Shown: positions 44,377-57,474, counted from the first letter of the stretch. The stretch is DNA of 64,000 bases from Atriophallophorus winterbourni (GCA_013407085.1 JACCGJ010010420.1:1-64000); one strand, 5' to 3'. Translations and numbers: made by a program. The notes: generated by a model from the sequence alone, not told the origin.

Positions 44377-44590
44377 TTCCGGTGAAATTTAAGCGTTTCG
44401 TAATGGTATTCTACTCTAAACTATCCTGGGGTTGTAATAACCCTTGCGGCAATAAGCCGTTGGATCAGTTAGGGCTTAGTTTAGTCCCTTCAGCTACTTA
44501 TAAAATAGCGAGTAGACGAGAATTTCAGTTCTCATTGCGCCATCCGTCTACACAAATACTAGTTCGAAACGCGAAGAGTCCAGCGGATAC

Positions 44591-44633
44591 GCATAGCTGA
44601 TGAGAGGCAAAAACCTCGAAACCGGTCCTGTGC
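44591..44633 (+). ncRNA. type I hammerhead ribozyme, 257-bp unit 2
   Basis: Identical over stem I, core, stem II, stem III and the cleavage site to the copy 257 bp upstream. Cleavage in a tandem transcript would release a 257-nt monomer. Confidence 0.85.
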
Positions 44634-46276
44634 TTCCGGTGAGATTTTAGCGTTTCGGAATGGTATTCTACTTTGAACTATCCTGGGGTTGTAATAACCC
44701 TCGCTGCAATACGCCGTTGGATCAGTTGAGGCTTAGTTTAGTCCCTTCAGCTACTTATAAAGTAGCGAGTAGACGAGAACTTCAGTTCACATAGTGCAAC
44801 ATCTTAACAAAAATGGACATTCGTTTGTTGCCAAAATAGGGCTTTCGTAAAAATGGATCTTAGATCACAAAATTGCTAAAACGTTTGAGGTTGTACGTGT
44901 TGTCAATTTGTCAGTCAGAAAAGGAAAGTCAACAATGAACTGTTATAATCAAAAGTATTCCAAATAAATCCCATAATACAGACTAATATAATTTCAACAT
45001 GAAATGAGCACCTTGTTAAACGATATTTTTAGAAATCCATATATAAAAAACAAGGAATTCGATCAAAAGATGAAATTATTTCAATTTTATAGAAAAGTGA
45101 CTCGGACTCCATTTCAGTGTAATGCTTAACAGGGTAATCGACTAAAATTAACCTGCAATTTGCATGCAAAACTATGTACAACGAGTGGAGGTGTATCGTA
45201 AAACAGTCGCTCTATCCATAAGTTTTACTCAGACGAAAGATTTCAACGTTCCATCTAGTTCCATCACGCAATCGAAGATTTTGAAGCATCAGGACGAGGC
45301 TTTAAAGCATGTGGCAAATGTCTGCTTGCAGTTGCTCATATTCTCTGCTTGGAAATCCGTCTTGCATCTTCTGATGACTTTCGCACTTGAACAAGTCAGA
45401 AGCGGAACGTTCCAATTTACTGAAATAACCTATTGTATTCAAATTGAATAGCGTCATTAAAAACAATTTAAATTTAACATTAAGTGAGCAACTTGTTGAA
45501 CGTTAGAATTTAAATGAAAATTTAAAAATGATTTTATAATTGTAGCAGTGCTTCTCAGTTTCCATTTCAGCCTGATGCTTAACAGGCTCAGCGAATAAAA
45601 TGCAAAATTTTACAAACAAATTAACTCAAATGTCGGTATCCATCTTGATATCTGAAGGTAGACTTGCATTAACGTGTGAAATTTGACTTCATCATAAAAG
45701 CAGCTGTAGTTTTGTAAGCTGAAACTTCTGTAGATATTGATTTAGTGAACTTTGTGCACTCTGCTCTAGTTAGGTCGCGAAATGTGTGCAGTTGTCCGTG
45801 GTTCTGAGTCAAGCGTGTGAACGGTTCACAAAGTGTGTTCATCACCACTTGTAGCCTGTATACAAAATGTTAATTTTCAAAAGCGCTTAGTGATCAGAAA
45901 GTTATATCTAATAGGGTGGATCAACGGTCTCTCAATATTTGAATATAAATCTCGATTTTCTTCGTGATTAATTCCAATAAACTAATATGATGTGGCAGTG
46001 TATATTGTTGCTCACAAACCCGGACTCACGCACTATAGCCATAATTGAATTTTTACAGTCACCAGCCAAAGAGAGCAAGATTATTTCTATCGAGCCTTGA
46101 AATGGCGAAAATCGTTAATCGAAGTTGGATATCTTAGCTACTGTCTAATCGCGTTCGTAAAACACACCACTGTTAATAAATGCATATTTACAATGCAATG
46201 GAAAATGTTTGTGACAGATCGGGGAATCATAATCATGAATTAATATAGTTTGTAATGAATCTGTGAGAGTAGTTTA

Positions 46277-46319
46277 TTGGTAACGTTTCGCTTCTGACAC
46301 AGAAGCTCCGTCAGACCAA
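46277..46319 (-). ncRNA. array hammerhead, left arm unit 1 (core mutation)
   Basis: Stem I, stem II and GAAACGTT are intact, but the core reads CTGACGG in place of CTGACGA, so cleavage is doubtful. Confidence 0.6.
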
Positions 46320-46968
46320 GGTTGTCAGTACGAACAGGGATCAAGCTTAAATTGCCTTCACCTGACCAATCATAAGCTGGTTAAGAATTGCACAGTCCAT
46401 AGTGGGTTCTGCGCTCGCTAAGAAGGACAGGCGCGTTCAATATCAATTGACGCACCACCACCCCTACGTTCCGTATTATCTCTTAATTGTTTTAGTCTTG
46501 GCAGGTGAGAATGACATCTGCTGACAGATTAGCGCGATTGCGTAATCGGTGCGCACAATAATGTTTATCCGATGCAGGACCGGACGCCAGATTGGGGTGA
46601 TATCAGCCCCATCCACCTTGTTGACAGCATTCTCACCAGCCTTTGTTATCTCAACCGCCTCAGCCTGAAGTCTTTCCATGTATGGCGTCCGGTCCTGCAG
46701 CGGATAAACATTAGCGTGCGTAACAACTAGTGTGCGCACCGATTACGCAATCGCGCGAATCTGTCGACAGATGTCATTCACACTTGTCAAGACTAAAACA
46801 ATTAAGGGATTATACGGCACGTAAGGGTGGTGGTGCGTCAGTTGATATTGAACGCGCCTGTCCTTCTTAACGAGCGCAAATCCCACCGTGGACTCCGCAG
46901 TTATTAACCAGCTTATGATTGGTCAGGTGGAGGCAATTTAAGCTTGATCCCTGTTCGCACTGACAACC

Positions 46969-47009
46969 TTGGTCTGACGAAGCTTCTGTCAGAAGCGAAA
47001 CGTTACCAA
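46969..47009 (+). ncRNA. array hammerhead, right arm unit 1
   Basis: Stem I TTGGT/ACCAA, core CTGACGA, one extra A, stem II GCTTCT/AGAAGC with loop GTC, GAAA, palindromic ACGT stem III and a GUU triplet (after 47004). This minimal form with a two-base-pair stem III matches the hammerheads known from Penelope-like elements, which act as dimers. Confidence 0.78.
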
Positions 47010-48299
47010 TAAACTACTCTCACAGATTCATTACAAACTTTTTTTTCATATTTAAAAATTATTCTCATTGAAGCACTCACGGTGAATATAATAGGTTTTT
47101 TATGATAATTTATGAACAAGGATAACAAGGATAGCTGATGTTTAGGATCAACGCCACTTCATAGCAAGTGAATGTTTGCGGCATCGGATTAACCATGTTA
47201 TTCAACTGAAGAAAATAATTTTCAACATGCTAATAAAATCAGGCTTTAAATAAATATCCAAATTTGCATGCATTCAATCACGAATTTTAGCTTTCAAATC
47301 GGTCTTAATTTTATTCAAGATTGATCCGTAAATGAAGAATATATTTTAGTTGGCATTAGCTCATCACGTCTTCTTTTTGAAGCTTGAGGACGAGGTTTTT
47401 AAGCATGTGGCAGATGTCTGCTTGCAGTTGCTCATATTCTCTGCTTGGAAATCCGTCTTGCATCTTCTGATGACTTTCGCACTTGAACAAGTCAGAAGCG
47501 GAACGTTCCAATTTACTGAAATAACCTATTGTATTCAAATTGAATAGCGTCAATAAAAACAATTTAAATTTAACATTAAGTGAGCAACTTGTTGAACGTT
47601 AGAATTTAAATGAAAATTTAAAAATGATTTTATAATTGTAGCAGTGCTTCTCAGTTTCCATTTCAGCCTGATGCTCAACAGGCTCAGCGAATAAAATGCA
47701 AAATTTTACAAACAAATTAACTCAAATGTCGGTATCCATCTTGATATCTGAAGGTAGACTTGCATTAACGTGTGAAATTTGACTTCATCATAAAAGCAGC
47801 TGTTGCTTTGTAAGTGAAACTTCTGTAGATATTGATTTAGTGAACTTTGTGCACTCTGCTCTAGTTAGGTCGCGAAATGTGTGCAGTTTTCCGTGGTTCT
47901 GAGTCATTTGTTAAGCAAGCGTGTGAACGGTTCACAAAGTGTGTTCATCACCACTTGTAGCCTGTATACAAAATTTTAATTTTCAAAAGCGCTTAGTGAT
48001 CAGAAAGTTATATCTAATAGGGTGGATCAACGGTCTCTCAATATTTGAATATAAATCTCGATTTTCTTCGTGATTAATTCCAATAAACTAATATGATGTG
48101 GCAGTGTATATTGTTGCTCACAAACCCGGACTCACGCACTATAACCGAAATTGAATTTTTACAGTCACCAGCCAAAGACAGCAAGATTATTTCTATCGAG
48201 CCTTGAAATGGCGAAAATCGTTAATCGAAGTTGGATATCTAAGCTACTGTCTAATCGCGTTCGTAAAGCACACCACTGTTAATAAATGCATATTTACAA

Positions 48300-49145
48300 T
48301 GCAATGGAAAATGTTTGTGACAGATCGAGGAATCATAATCATGAATAAATAAAGTTTGTAATGAATCTGTGAGAGTAGTTTATTGGTAACGTTTCGCTTC
48401 TGACACAGAAGCTTCGTCAGACCAAGGTTGTCAGTACGAACAGGGATCAAGCTAAAATTGCCTTCACCTGACCAATCATAAGCTGGTTAAGAATTGCACA
48501 GTCCATAGTGGGTTCTGCGCTCGTTAAGAAGGACAGGCGCGTTCAATATCAATTGACGCACCACCACCCCTACGTTCCGTATTATCTCTTAATTGTTTTA
48601 GTCTTGGCAGGTGAGAATGACATCTGCTGACAGATTAGCGCGATTGCGTAATCGGTGCGCACAATAATGTTTATCCGATGCAGGACCGGACGCCAGATTG
48701 GGGTGATATCAACCTTGTTGACCGCATTCTCACCAGCCTTTGTTATCTCAACCGCCTCAGCCTGAAGTCTTTCCATGTATGGCGTCCGGTCCTGCAGCGG
48801 ATAAACATTAACGTGCGTAACAACTAGTGTGCGCACCGATTACGCAATCGCGCGAATCTGTCGACAGATGTCATTCACAATTGTCAAGACTAAAACAATT
48901 AAGGGATTATACGGCACGTAAGGGTTGGTGGTGCGGTCAGTTGAGAATTGGAACGCGCCTTGTCATTCTTAACGAGCGCAAGACGCAACGTGGACTCCGC
49001 AGTTATTAACAGCTTTATGATTGGTTCAGGGGGAGGCAATTTACGCTTGACCCGGTTCGCATGACACCTTGGTCTGTAACGAGTTATGTCAGAAGCGGAA
49101 AACGTACCAATAAACTACTCTCACAGATCATACAAACTTTTTTTT
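48300..49145. mobile_element. foldback insertion, unit 2 (right half indel-rich)
   Basis: Left duplication CATATTTACAA at 48289-48299; the right one has lost a base (CATATTACAA at 49146). The loop lacks the short GCCCCATC segment present in the others. From about 48920 many single-base indels distort the right arm, including its hammerhead near 49074-49122. Confidence 0.82.
48383..48425 (-). ncRNA. array hammerhead, left arm unit 2
   Basis: All elements are intact on the minus strand: TTGGT/ACCAA, CTGACGA, a seven-pair stem II GCTTCTG/CAGAAGC with loop TGT, and GAAACGTT. Confidence 0.78.
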
Positions 49146-49445
49146 CATATTACAAATTATTCTTCATTGAAGCACTCACGGTGAATATAATAGGTTTTTT
49201 CTGATATGATAAAAAATTGAATGAACACAAAGATAGTGATTGTTAGGATCAACGCCACTAATAGCAACGTGATGTGTGACGGCATCGGATTAACCATGGT
49301 ATTAACGGAAGAAAATAATTTCAACATGCTAATAAAATCAGGCTTTAAATAAATATCCAAATTTGCATGCATTCAATCACGAAATTTAAGCTTTTCAAAT
49401 CGCGTACTTAATTTTATTCAAGATGAACGGAAATGAAGAAAAGAT
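48920..49445. other. indel-rich segment, probable consensus error
   Basis: Against the sibling units this half-kilobase has many scattered one- or two-base insertions and deletions (for example GGTTGGTGGTGCGGTCAG for GGTGGTGGTGCGTCAG), with few substitutions. Flanking sequence matches well. This looks like an unpolished join in the assembly rather than biology. Confidence 0.55.
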
Positions 49446-50493
49446 TTTAACGTTCCATCTAGTTCCATCACGCAAACGAAGATTTTGAAGCATCAGGACG
49501 AGATTTTTAAGCATGTAGCAAATGTCTGCTTGCAGTTGCTCATAATCCCTGCTTGGAAATCCGTCTTGCATCTTCTGATGACTTTCGCACTTGAACAAGT
49601 CAGAAGCGGAACGTTCCAATTTACTGAAATAACCTATTGTATTCAAATTGAATAGCGTCATTAAAAACAATTTAAATTTAACATTAAGTGAGCAACTTGT
49701 TGAACGTTAGAATTTTAATGAAAATTTAAAAATGATTTTATAATTGTAGCAGAGCTCCTTAGTTTCCATTTCAGCCTGATGCTTAACAGGCTCAGCGAAT
49801 AAAATGCAAAATTTTACTAACAAATTAACTCAAATGTCGTTATCCATCTTGATATCTGAAGGTAGACTTGCATTAACGTGTGAAATTTGACTTCATCATA
49901 AAAGCAGCTGTAGTTTTGTAAGCTGAAACTTCTGTAGATATTGATTTAGTGAACTTTGTGCACTCGGCTCTAGTTAGGTCGCGAAACGTGTGCAGTTGTC
50001 CGTGGTTCTGAGTCATTTGTTAAGCAAGCGTGTGAACGGTTCACAAAGTGTGTTCATCACCACGTGTAGCCTGTATACAAAATTTTAATTTTCAAAAGCG
50101 CTTAGTGATCAGAAAGTTATATCTAATAGGGTAGATCAACGGTCTCTCAATATTTGAATATAAATCTCGATTTTCTTCGTGATTAATTCCAATAAACTAA
50201 TATGATGTGGCAGTGTATATTGTTGCTCACAAACCCGGACTCACGCACTATATAGCCATAATTGAATTTTTACAGTCACCAGCCAAAGACAGCAAGATTA
50301 TTTCTATCGAGCCTTGAAATGGCGAAAATCGTTAATCGAAGTTGGATATCTAAGCTACTGTCTAATCGCGTTCGTAAAACACACCACTGTTAATAAATGC
50401 ATATTTACAATGCAATGGAAAATGTTTGTGACAGATCGAGGAATCATAATCATGAATAAATAAAGTTTGTAATGAATCTGTGAGAGTAGTTTA

Positions 50494-50536
50494 TTGGTAA
50501 CGTTTCGCTTCTGACACAGAAGCTTCGTCAGACCAA
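50494..50536 (-). ncRNA. array hammerhead, left arm unit 3
   Basis: Intact; same sequence as the unit 2 left-arm copy. Confidence 0.78.
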
Positions 50537-51180
50537 GGTTGTCAGTACGAACAGGGATCAAGCTAAAATTGCCTTCACCTGACCAATCATAAGCTGGTTA
50601 AGAATTGCACAGTCCATAGTGGGTTCTGCGCTCGTTAAGAAGGACAGGCGCGTTCAATATCAATTGACGCACCACCACCCCTACGTTCCGTATTATCTCT
50701 TAATTGTTTTAGTCTTGGCAGGTGAGAATGACTGACAGATTAGCGCGAATTGCGTATTCGGTGCGCACAATAATGTTTATCCGATGCAGGACCGGACGCC
50801 AGATTGGGATGATATCAGCCCCATCCACCTTGTTGACAGCATTCTCACCAGCCTTTGTTACCTCAACCGCCTCAGCCTGAAGTCTTTCCATGTATGGCGT
50901 CCGGTCCTGCAGCGGATAAACATTAGCGTGCGTAACAACTAGTGTGCGCACCGATTACGCAATCGCGCGAATCTGTCGACAGATGTCATTCACACTTGTC
51001 AAGACTAAAACAATTAAGGAATTTTACGGCACGTAAAGGTGGTGATGCGTCAGTTGATTTTGAACGCGCCTGTCCTTCTTAACGAGCGCAAAACCCACCG
51101 TGGACTCCGCAGTTATTAACCAGCTTATGATTGGTCAGGTAAAGGCAATTTAAGCTTGATCCCTGTTCGCACTGACAACC

Positions 51181-51221
51181 TTGGTCTGACGAAGCTTCTG
51201 TCAGAAGCGAAACGTTACCAA
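51181..51221 (+). ncRNA. array hammerhead, right arm unit 3
   Basis: Intact; same sequence as the unit 1 right-arm copy. Confidence 0.78.
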
Positions 51222-52588
51222 TAAACTACTCTCACAGATTCATTACAAACTTTTTTTTCATATTTAAAAATTATTCTCATTGAAGCACTCACGGTGAATA
51301 TAATAGGTTTTTTATGATAATTTATGAACAAGGATAGCTGATGTTTAGGATCAACGCCACTTCATAGCAAGTGAATGTTTGCGGCATCGGATTAACCATG
51401 TTATTCAACTGAAGAAAATAATTTTCAACATGCTAATAAAATCAGGCTTTAAATAAATATCCAAATTTGCATGCATTCAATCACGAATTTTAGCTTTCAA
51501 ATCGGTCTTAATTTTATTCAAGATTGATCCGGAAATGAAGAATATATTTTAGTTGGCATTAGCTCATCACGTCTTCTTTTTGAAGCATGAGGACGAGGTT
51601 TTTAAGCATGTGGCAAATGTCTGCTTGCAGTTGCTCATATTCTCTGCTTGGAAATCCGTCTTGCATCATCTGATGACTTTCGCACTTGAACAAGTCAGAA
51701 GCGGAACGTTCCAATTTACTGAAATAACCTATTGTATTCAAATTGAATAGCGTCATTAAAAACAATTTAAATTTAACATTAAGTGAGCAACTTGTTGAAC
51801 GTTAGAATTTAAATGAAAATTTAAAAATGATTTTATAATTGTAGCAGTGCTTCTCAGTTTCCATTTCAGCCTGATGCTTAACAGGCTCAGCGAATAAAAT
51901 GCAAAATTTTACAAACAAATTAACTCAAATGTCGGTATCCATCTTGATATCTGAAGGTAGACTTGCATTAACGTGTGAAATTTGACTTCATCATAAAAGC
52001 AGCTGTAGTTTTGTAAGCTGAAACTTCTGTAGATATTGATTTAGTGAACTTTGTGCACTCGGCTCTAGTTAGGTCGCGAAACGTGTGCAGTTGTCCGTGG
52101 TTCTGAGTCATTTGTTAAGCAAGCGTGTGAACGGTTCACAAAGTGTGTTCATCACTACTTGTAGCCTGTATACAAAATGTTAATTTTCAAAAGCGCTTAG
52201 TGATCAGAAAGTTATATCTAATAGGGTAGATCAACGGTCTCTCAATATTTGAATATAAATCTCGATTTTCTTCGTGATTAATTCCAATAAACTAATATGA
52301 TGTGGCAGTGTATATTGTTGCTCACAAACCCGGACTCACGCACTATATAGCCATAATTGAATTTTTACAGTCACCAGCCAAAGACAGCAAGATTATTTCT
52401 ATCGAGCCTTGAAATGGCGAAAATCGTTAATCGAAGTTGGATATCTAAGCTACTGTCTAATCGCGCTCGTAAAACACACCACTGTTAATAAATGCATATT
52501 TACAATGCAATGGAAAATGTTTGTGACAGATCGGGGAATCATAATCATGAATAAATAAAGTTTGTAATGAATCTGTGAGAGTAGTTTA

Positions 52589-52631
52589 TTGGTAACGTTT
52601 CCCTTCTGACATAGAAGCTTCGTCAGACCAA
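52589..52631 (-). ncRNA. array hammerhead, left arm unit 4 (stem II altered)
   Basis: The core CTGACGA and GAAACGTT are intact, but the stem II closing pair is G-G and the loop is enlarged (ATGTC). Reduced activity is expected. Confidence 0.6.
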
Positions 52632-53279
52632 GGTTGTCAGTACGAACAGGGATCAAGCTTAAATTGCCTTCACCTGACCAATCATAAGCTGGTTAAGAAT
52701 TACACAGTCCATAGTGGGTTCTGCGCTCGCTAAGAAGGACAGGCGCGTTCAATATCAATTGACGCACCACCACTCCTACGTGCCGTATTATCTCTTAATT
52801 GTTTTAGTCTTGGCAGGTGAGAATGAATCTGCTGACAGATTAGCGCGATTGCGTAATCGGTGCGCACAATAATGTTTATCCGATGCAGGACCGGACGCCA
52901 GATTGGGGTGATATCAGCCCCATCCACCTTGTTGACAGCATTCTCACCAGCCTTTGTTATCTCAACCGCCTCAGCGTGAAGTCTTTCCATGTATGGCGTC
53001 CGGTCCTGCAGCGGATAAACATTAACGTGCTTAACAACTAGTGTGCGCACCGATTACGCAATCGCGCGAATCTGTCGACAGATGTCATTCACACTTGTCA
53101 AGACTAAAACAATTAAGGGATTATACGGCACGTAAGGGTGGTGGTGCGTCAGTTGATATTGAACGCGCCTGTCCTTCTTAGCGAGCGCAGAACCCACTAT
53201 GGACTGTGCAATTCTTAACCAGCTTATGTTTGGTCAGGTGAAGGCAATTTAAGCTTGATCCCTGTTCGCACTGACAACC

Positions 53280-53320
53280 TTGGTCTGACGAAGCTTCTGT
53301 CAGAAGCGAAACGTTACCAA
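53280..53320 (+). ncRNA. array hammerhead, right arm unit 4
   Basis: Intact minimal hammerhead as in units 1 and 3. Confidence 0.78.
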
Positions 53321-54684
53321 TAAACTACTCTCACAGATTCATTACAAACTCATTTTTTTCATATTTACAAATTATTCTCATTGAAGCACTCACGGTGAAT
53401 ATAATAGGTTTTTATGATAATTTATCAACAAGGATAGCTGATGTTTAGGATCAACGCCACTTCATAGCAAGTGAATGTTTGCGGCATCGGATTAACCATG
53501 TTATTCAACTGAAGAAAATAATTTTCAACATGCTAATAAAATCAGGCTTTAAATAAATATCCAAATTTGCATGCATTCAATCACGAATTTTAGCTTTCAA
53601 ATCGGTCTTAATTTTATTCAAGATTGATCCGGAAATGAAGAATATATTTTAGTTGGCATTAGCTCATCACGTCTTCTTTTTGAAGCTTGAGGACGAGGTT
53701 TTTAAGCATGTGGCAAATGTCCGCTTGCAGTTGCTCATATTCTCTGCTTGGAAATCCGTCTTGCATCTTCTGATGACTTTCGCACTTGAACAAGTCAGAA
53801 GCGGAACGTTCCAATTTACTGAAATAACCTATTGTATTCAAATTGAATAGCGTCAATAAAAACAATTTAAATTTAACATTAAGTGAGCAACTTGTTGAAC
53901 GTTAGAATTTAAATGAAAATTTAAAAATGATTTTATAATTGTAGCAGTGCTTCTCAGTTTCCATTTCAGCCTGATGCTCAACAGGCTCAGCGAATAAAAT
54001 GCAAAATTTTACAAACAAATTAACTCAAATGTCGGTATCCATCTTGATATCTGAAGGTAGACTTGCATTAACGTGTGAAATTTGACTTCATCATAAAAGC
54101 AGCTGTAGTTTTGTAAGCCGAAACTTCTGTAGATATTGATTTAGTGAACTTTGTGCACTCGGCTCTAGTTAGGTCGCGAAACGTGTGCAGTTGTCCGTGG
54201 TTCTGAGTCATTTGTTAAGCAAGCGTGTGAACGGTTCACAAAGTGTGTTCATCACTACTTGTAGCCTGTATACAAAATGTTAATTTTCAAAAGCGCTTAG
54301 TGATCAGAAAGTTATATCTAATAGGGTAGATCAACGGTCTCTCAATTTGAATATAAATCTCGATTTTCTTCGTGATTAATTCCAATAAACTAATATGATG
54401 TGGCAGTGTATATTGTTGCTCACAAACCCGGACTCACGCAATATAACCAAAATTGAATTTTTACAGTCACCAGCCAAAGACAGCAAGATTATTTCTATCG
54501 AGCCTTGAAATGGCGAAAATCGTTAATCGAAGTTGGATATCTAAGCTACTGTCTAATCGCGCTCGTAAAACACACCACTGTTAATAAATGCATATTTACA
54601 ATGCAATGGAAAATGTTTGTGACAGATCGGGGAATCATAATCATGAATAAATAAAGTTTGTAATGAATCTGTGAGAGTAGTTTA

Positions 54685-54727
54685 TTGGTAACGTTTCCCT
54701 TCTGACATAGAAGCTTCGTCAGACCAA
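54685..54727 (-). ncRNA. array hammerhead, left arm unit 5 (stem II altered)
   Basis: Same closing-pair change as in unit 4, which suggests units 4 and 5 share a recent common ancestor. Confidence 0.6.
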
Positions 54728-55375
54728 GGTTGTCAGTACGAACAGGGATCAAGCTTAAATTGCCTTCACCTGACCAATCATAAGCTGGTTAAGAATTACA
54801 CAGTCCATAGTGGGTTCTGCGCTCGCTAAGAAGGACAGGCGCGTTCAATATCAATTGACGCACCACCACTCCTACGTGCCGTATTATCTCTTAATTGTTT
54901 TAGTCTTGGCAGGTGAGAATGAATCTGCTGACAGATTAGCGCGATTGCGTAATCGGTGCGCACAATAATGTTTATCCGATGCAGGACCGGACGCCAGATT
55001 GGGGTGATATCAGCCCCATCCACCTTGTTGACAGCATTCTCACCAGCCTTTGTTATCTCAACCGCCTCAGCCTGAAGTCTTTCCATGTATGGCGTCCGGT
55101 CCTGCAGCGGATAAACATTAGCGTGCGTAACAACTAGTGTGCGCACCGATTACGCAATCGCGCGAATCTGTCGACAGATGTCATTCACACTTGTCAAGAC
55201 TAAAACAATTAAGGGATTATACGGCACGTAAGGGTGGTGGTGCGTCAGTTGATATTGAACGCGCCTGTCCTTCTTAACGAGCGCAAAACCCACCGTGGAC
55301 TCCGCAGTTATTAACCAGCTTATGATTGGTCAGGTGGAGGCAATTTAAGCTTGATCCCTGTTCGCACTGACAACC

Positions 55376-55416
55376 TTGGTCTGACGAAGCTTCTGTCAGA
55401 AGCGAAACGGTACCAA
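55376..55416 (+). ncRNA. array hammerhead, right arm unit 5 (stem III altered)
   Basis: Core and stem II are intact, but ACGTT has become ACGGT, which breaks the palindromic stem III and the cleavage triplet. Confidence 0.6.
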
Positions 55417-56782
55417 TAAACTACTCTCACAGATTCATTACAAACTTTTTTTTTCATATTTACAAATTATTCTCATTGAAGCACTCACGGTGAATATAAT
55501 AGGTTTTTTTATGATAATTTATGAACAAGGATAGCTGATGTTTAGGATCAACGCCACTTCATAGCAAGTGAATGTTTGCGGCATCGGATTAACCATGTTA
55601 TTCAACTGAAGAAAATAATTTTCAACATGCTAATAAAATCAGGCTTTAAATAAATATCCAAATTTGCATGCATTCAATCACGAATTTTAGCTTTCAAATC
55701 GGTCTTAATTTTATTCAAGATTGATCCGGAAATGAAGAATATATTTTAGTTGGCATTAGCTCATCACGTCTTCTTTTTGAAGCTTGAGGACGAGGTTTTT
55801 AAGCATGTGACAAATGTCTGCTTGCAGTTGCTCATATTCTCTGCTTGGAAATCCGTCTTGCATCTTCTGATGACTTTCGCACTTGAACAAGTCAGAAGCG
55901 GAACGTTCCAATTTACTGAAATAACCTATTGTATTCAAATTGAATAGCGTCATTAAAAACAATTTAAATTTAACATTAAGTGAGCAACTTGTTGAACGTT
56001 AGAATTTAAATGAAAATTTAAAAATGATTTTATAATTGTAGCAGTGCTTCTCAGTTTCCATTTCAGCCTGATGCTTTACAGGCTCAGCGAATAAAATGCA
56101 AAATTTTACAAACAAATTAACTCAAATGTCGGTATCCATGTTGATATCTGAAGGTAGACTTGCATTAACGTGTGAAATTTGACTTCATCATAAAAGCAGC
56201 TGTTGCTTTGTAAGTGAAACTTCTGTACATATTGATCTAGTGAACTTTGTGCACTCTGCTCTAGTTAGGTCGCGAAATGTGTGCAGTTTTCCGTGGTTCT
56301 GAGTCATTTGTTAAGCAAGCGTGTGAACGGTTCACAAAGTGTGTTCATCACCACTTGTAGCCTGTATACAAAATTTTAATTTTCCAAAGCGCTTAGTGAT
56401 CAGAAAGTTATATCTAATAGGGTGGATCAACGGTCTCTCAATATTTGAATATAAATCTCGATTTTCTTCGTGATTAATTCCAATAAACTAATATGATGTG
56501 GTAGTGTATATTGTTGCTCACAAACCCGGACTCACGCAATATAACCAAAATTGAATTTTTACAGTCACCAGCCAAAGACAGCAAGATTATTTCTATCGAG
56601 CCTTGAAATGGCGAAAATCGTTAATCGAAGTTGGATATCTAAGCTACTGTCTAATCGCGTTCGTAAAGCACACCACTGTTAATAAATGCATATTTACAAT
56701 GCAATGGAAAATGTTTGCGACAGATCGAGGAATCATAATCATGAATAAATAAAGTTTGTAATGAATCTGTGAGAGTAGTTTA

Positions 56783-56825
56783 TTGGTAACGTTACGCTTC
56801 TGACACAGAAGCTCCGTCAGACCAA
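56783..56825 (-). ncRNA. array hammerhead, left arm unit 6 (inactive)
   Basis: Two core changes, CTGACGG and GTAA for GAAA, should abolish cleavage. Confidence 0.6.
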
Positions 56826-57474
56826 GGTTGTCAGTACGAACAGGGATCAAGCTTAAATTGCCTTCACTTGACCAATCATAAGCTGGTTAAGAATTGCACA
56901 GTCCATAGTGGGTTCTGCGCTCGCTAAGAAGGACAGGCGCGTTCAATATCAATTGACGCACCACCACCCCTACGTGCCGTATTATCTCTTAATTGTTTTA
57001 GTCTTGGCAGGTGAGAATGACATCTGCTGACAGATTAGCGCGATTGCGTAATCGGTGCGCACAATAATGTTTATCCGATGCAGGACCGGACGCCAGATTG
57101 GGGTGATGTCAGCCCCATCCACCTTGTTGACAGCATTCTCACCAGCCTTTGTTATCTCAACCGCCTCAGCGTGAAGTCTTTCCATGTATGGCGTCCGGTC
57201 CTGCAGCGGATAAACATTAACGTGCGTAACAACTAGTGTGCGCACCGATTACGCAATCGCGCGAATCTGTCGACAGATGTCATTCACACTTGTCAAGACT
57301 AAAACAATTAAGGGATTATACGGCACGTGAGGGTGGTGGTGCGTCAGTTGATATTGAACGCGCCTGTCCTTCTTAACGAGCGCAAAACCCACCGTGGACT
57401 CCGCAGTTATTAACCAGCTTATGATTGGTCAGGTAAAGGCAATTTAAGCTTGATCCCTGTTCGCACAGACAACC

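Larger units (their letters stand above)
44150..44790 (+). repeat. 257-bp tandem repeat with hammerheads (about 2.4 copies)
   Basis: AACTATCCTGGGGTTGTAAT recurs at 44162, 44419 and 44676, a 257-bp period. Units 1 and 2 are complete and carry a plus-strand hammerhead; unit 3 is cut off at about 44790. Each complete unit contains TGGATCAGTTGG or TGGATCAGTTAGG-like sequence, a tRNA A-box look-alike, and GTTCGAAA(A/T)(C/T)GC-type sequence about 100 bp later, a B-box look-alike. This resembles Sm-alpha-type flatworm repeats. Confidence 0.88.
46194..47046. mobile_element. foldback insertion, unit 1
   Basis: An 853-bp insert between CATATTTACAA (46183-46193) and a mutated second copy (CATATTTAAAA, 47047-47057). 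Arms run from GTTTGTAATGAATCTGTGAG (46249) inward and to its complement at about 47039, around a ~100-bp loop near 46650. Each arm ends in a hammerhead. A T-run precedes the right duplication. Confidence 0.85.
50411..51258. mobile_element. foldback insertion, unit 3
   Basis: Left duplication at 50400-50410, right CATATTTAAAA from 51259. A four-base loss (GACATCTGCTGACAG shortened to GACTGACAG) marks the left arm near 50730. Confidence 0.85.
52506..53359. mobile_element. foldback insertion, unit 4
   Basis: This 854-bp insert has perfect 11-bp duplications CATATTTACAA at 52495-52505 and 53360-53370, the clearest case in the array. Confidence 0.9.
54602..55454. mobile_element. foldback insertion, unit 5
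   Basis: Perfect duplications at 54591-54601 and 55455-55465. Confidence 0.9.

Noticed and set aside
45370..45412. CTGATGACTTTCGC ... in every array unit as another ribozyme
   Set aside because: No GAAA at the required position and no stem II.
48582..48836. Repeated 80-106-codon minus-strand frames in the foldback (MRTLVVTH...)
   Set aside because: They run across the palindrome and change length with each indel. No domain is recognised, so they look like by-products of the repeat.
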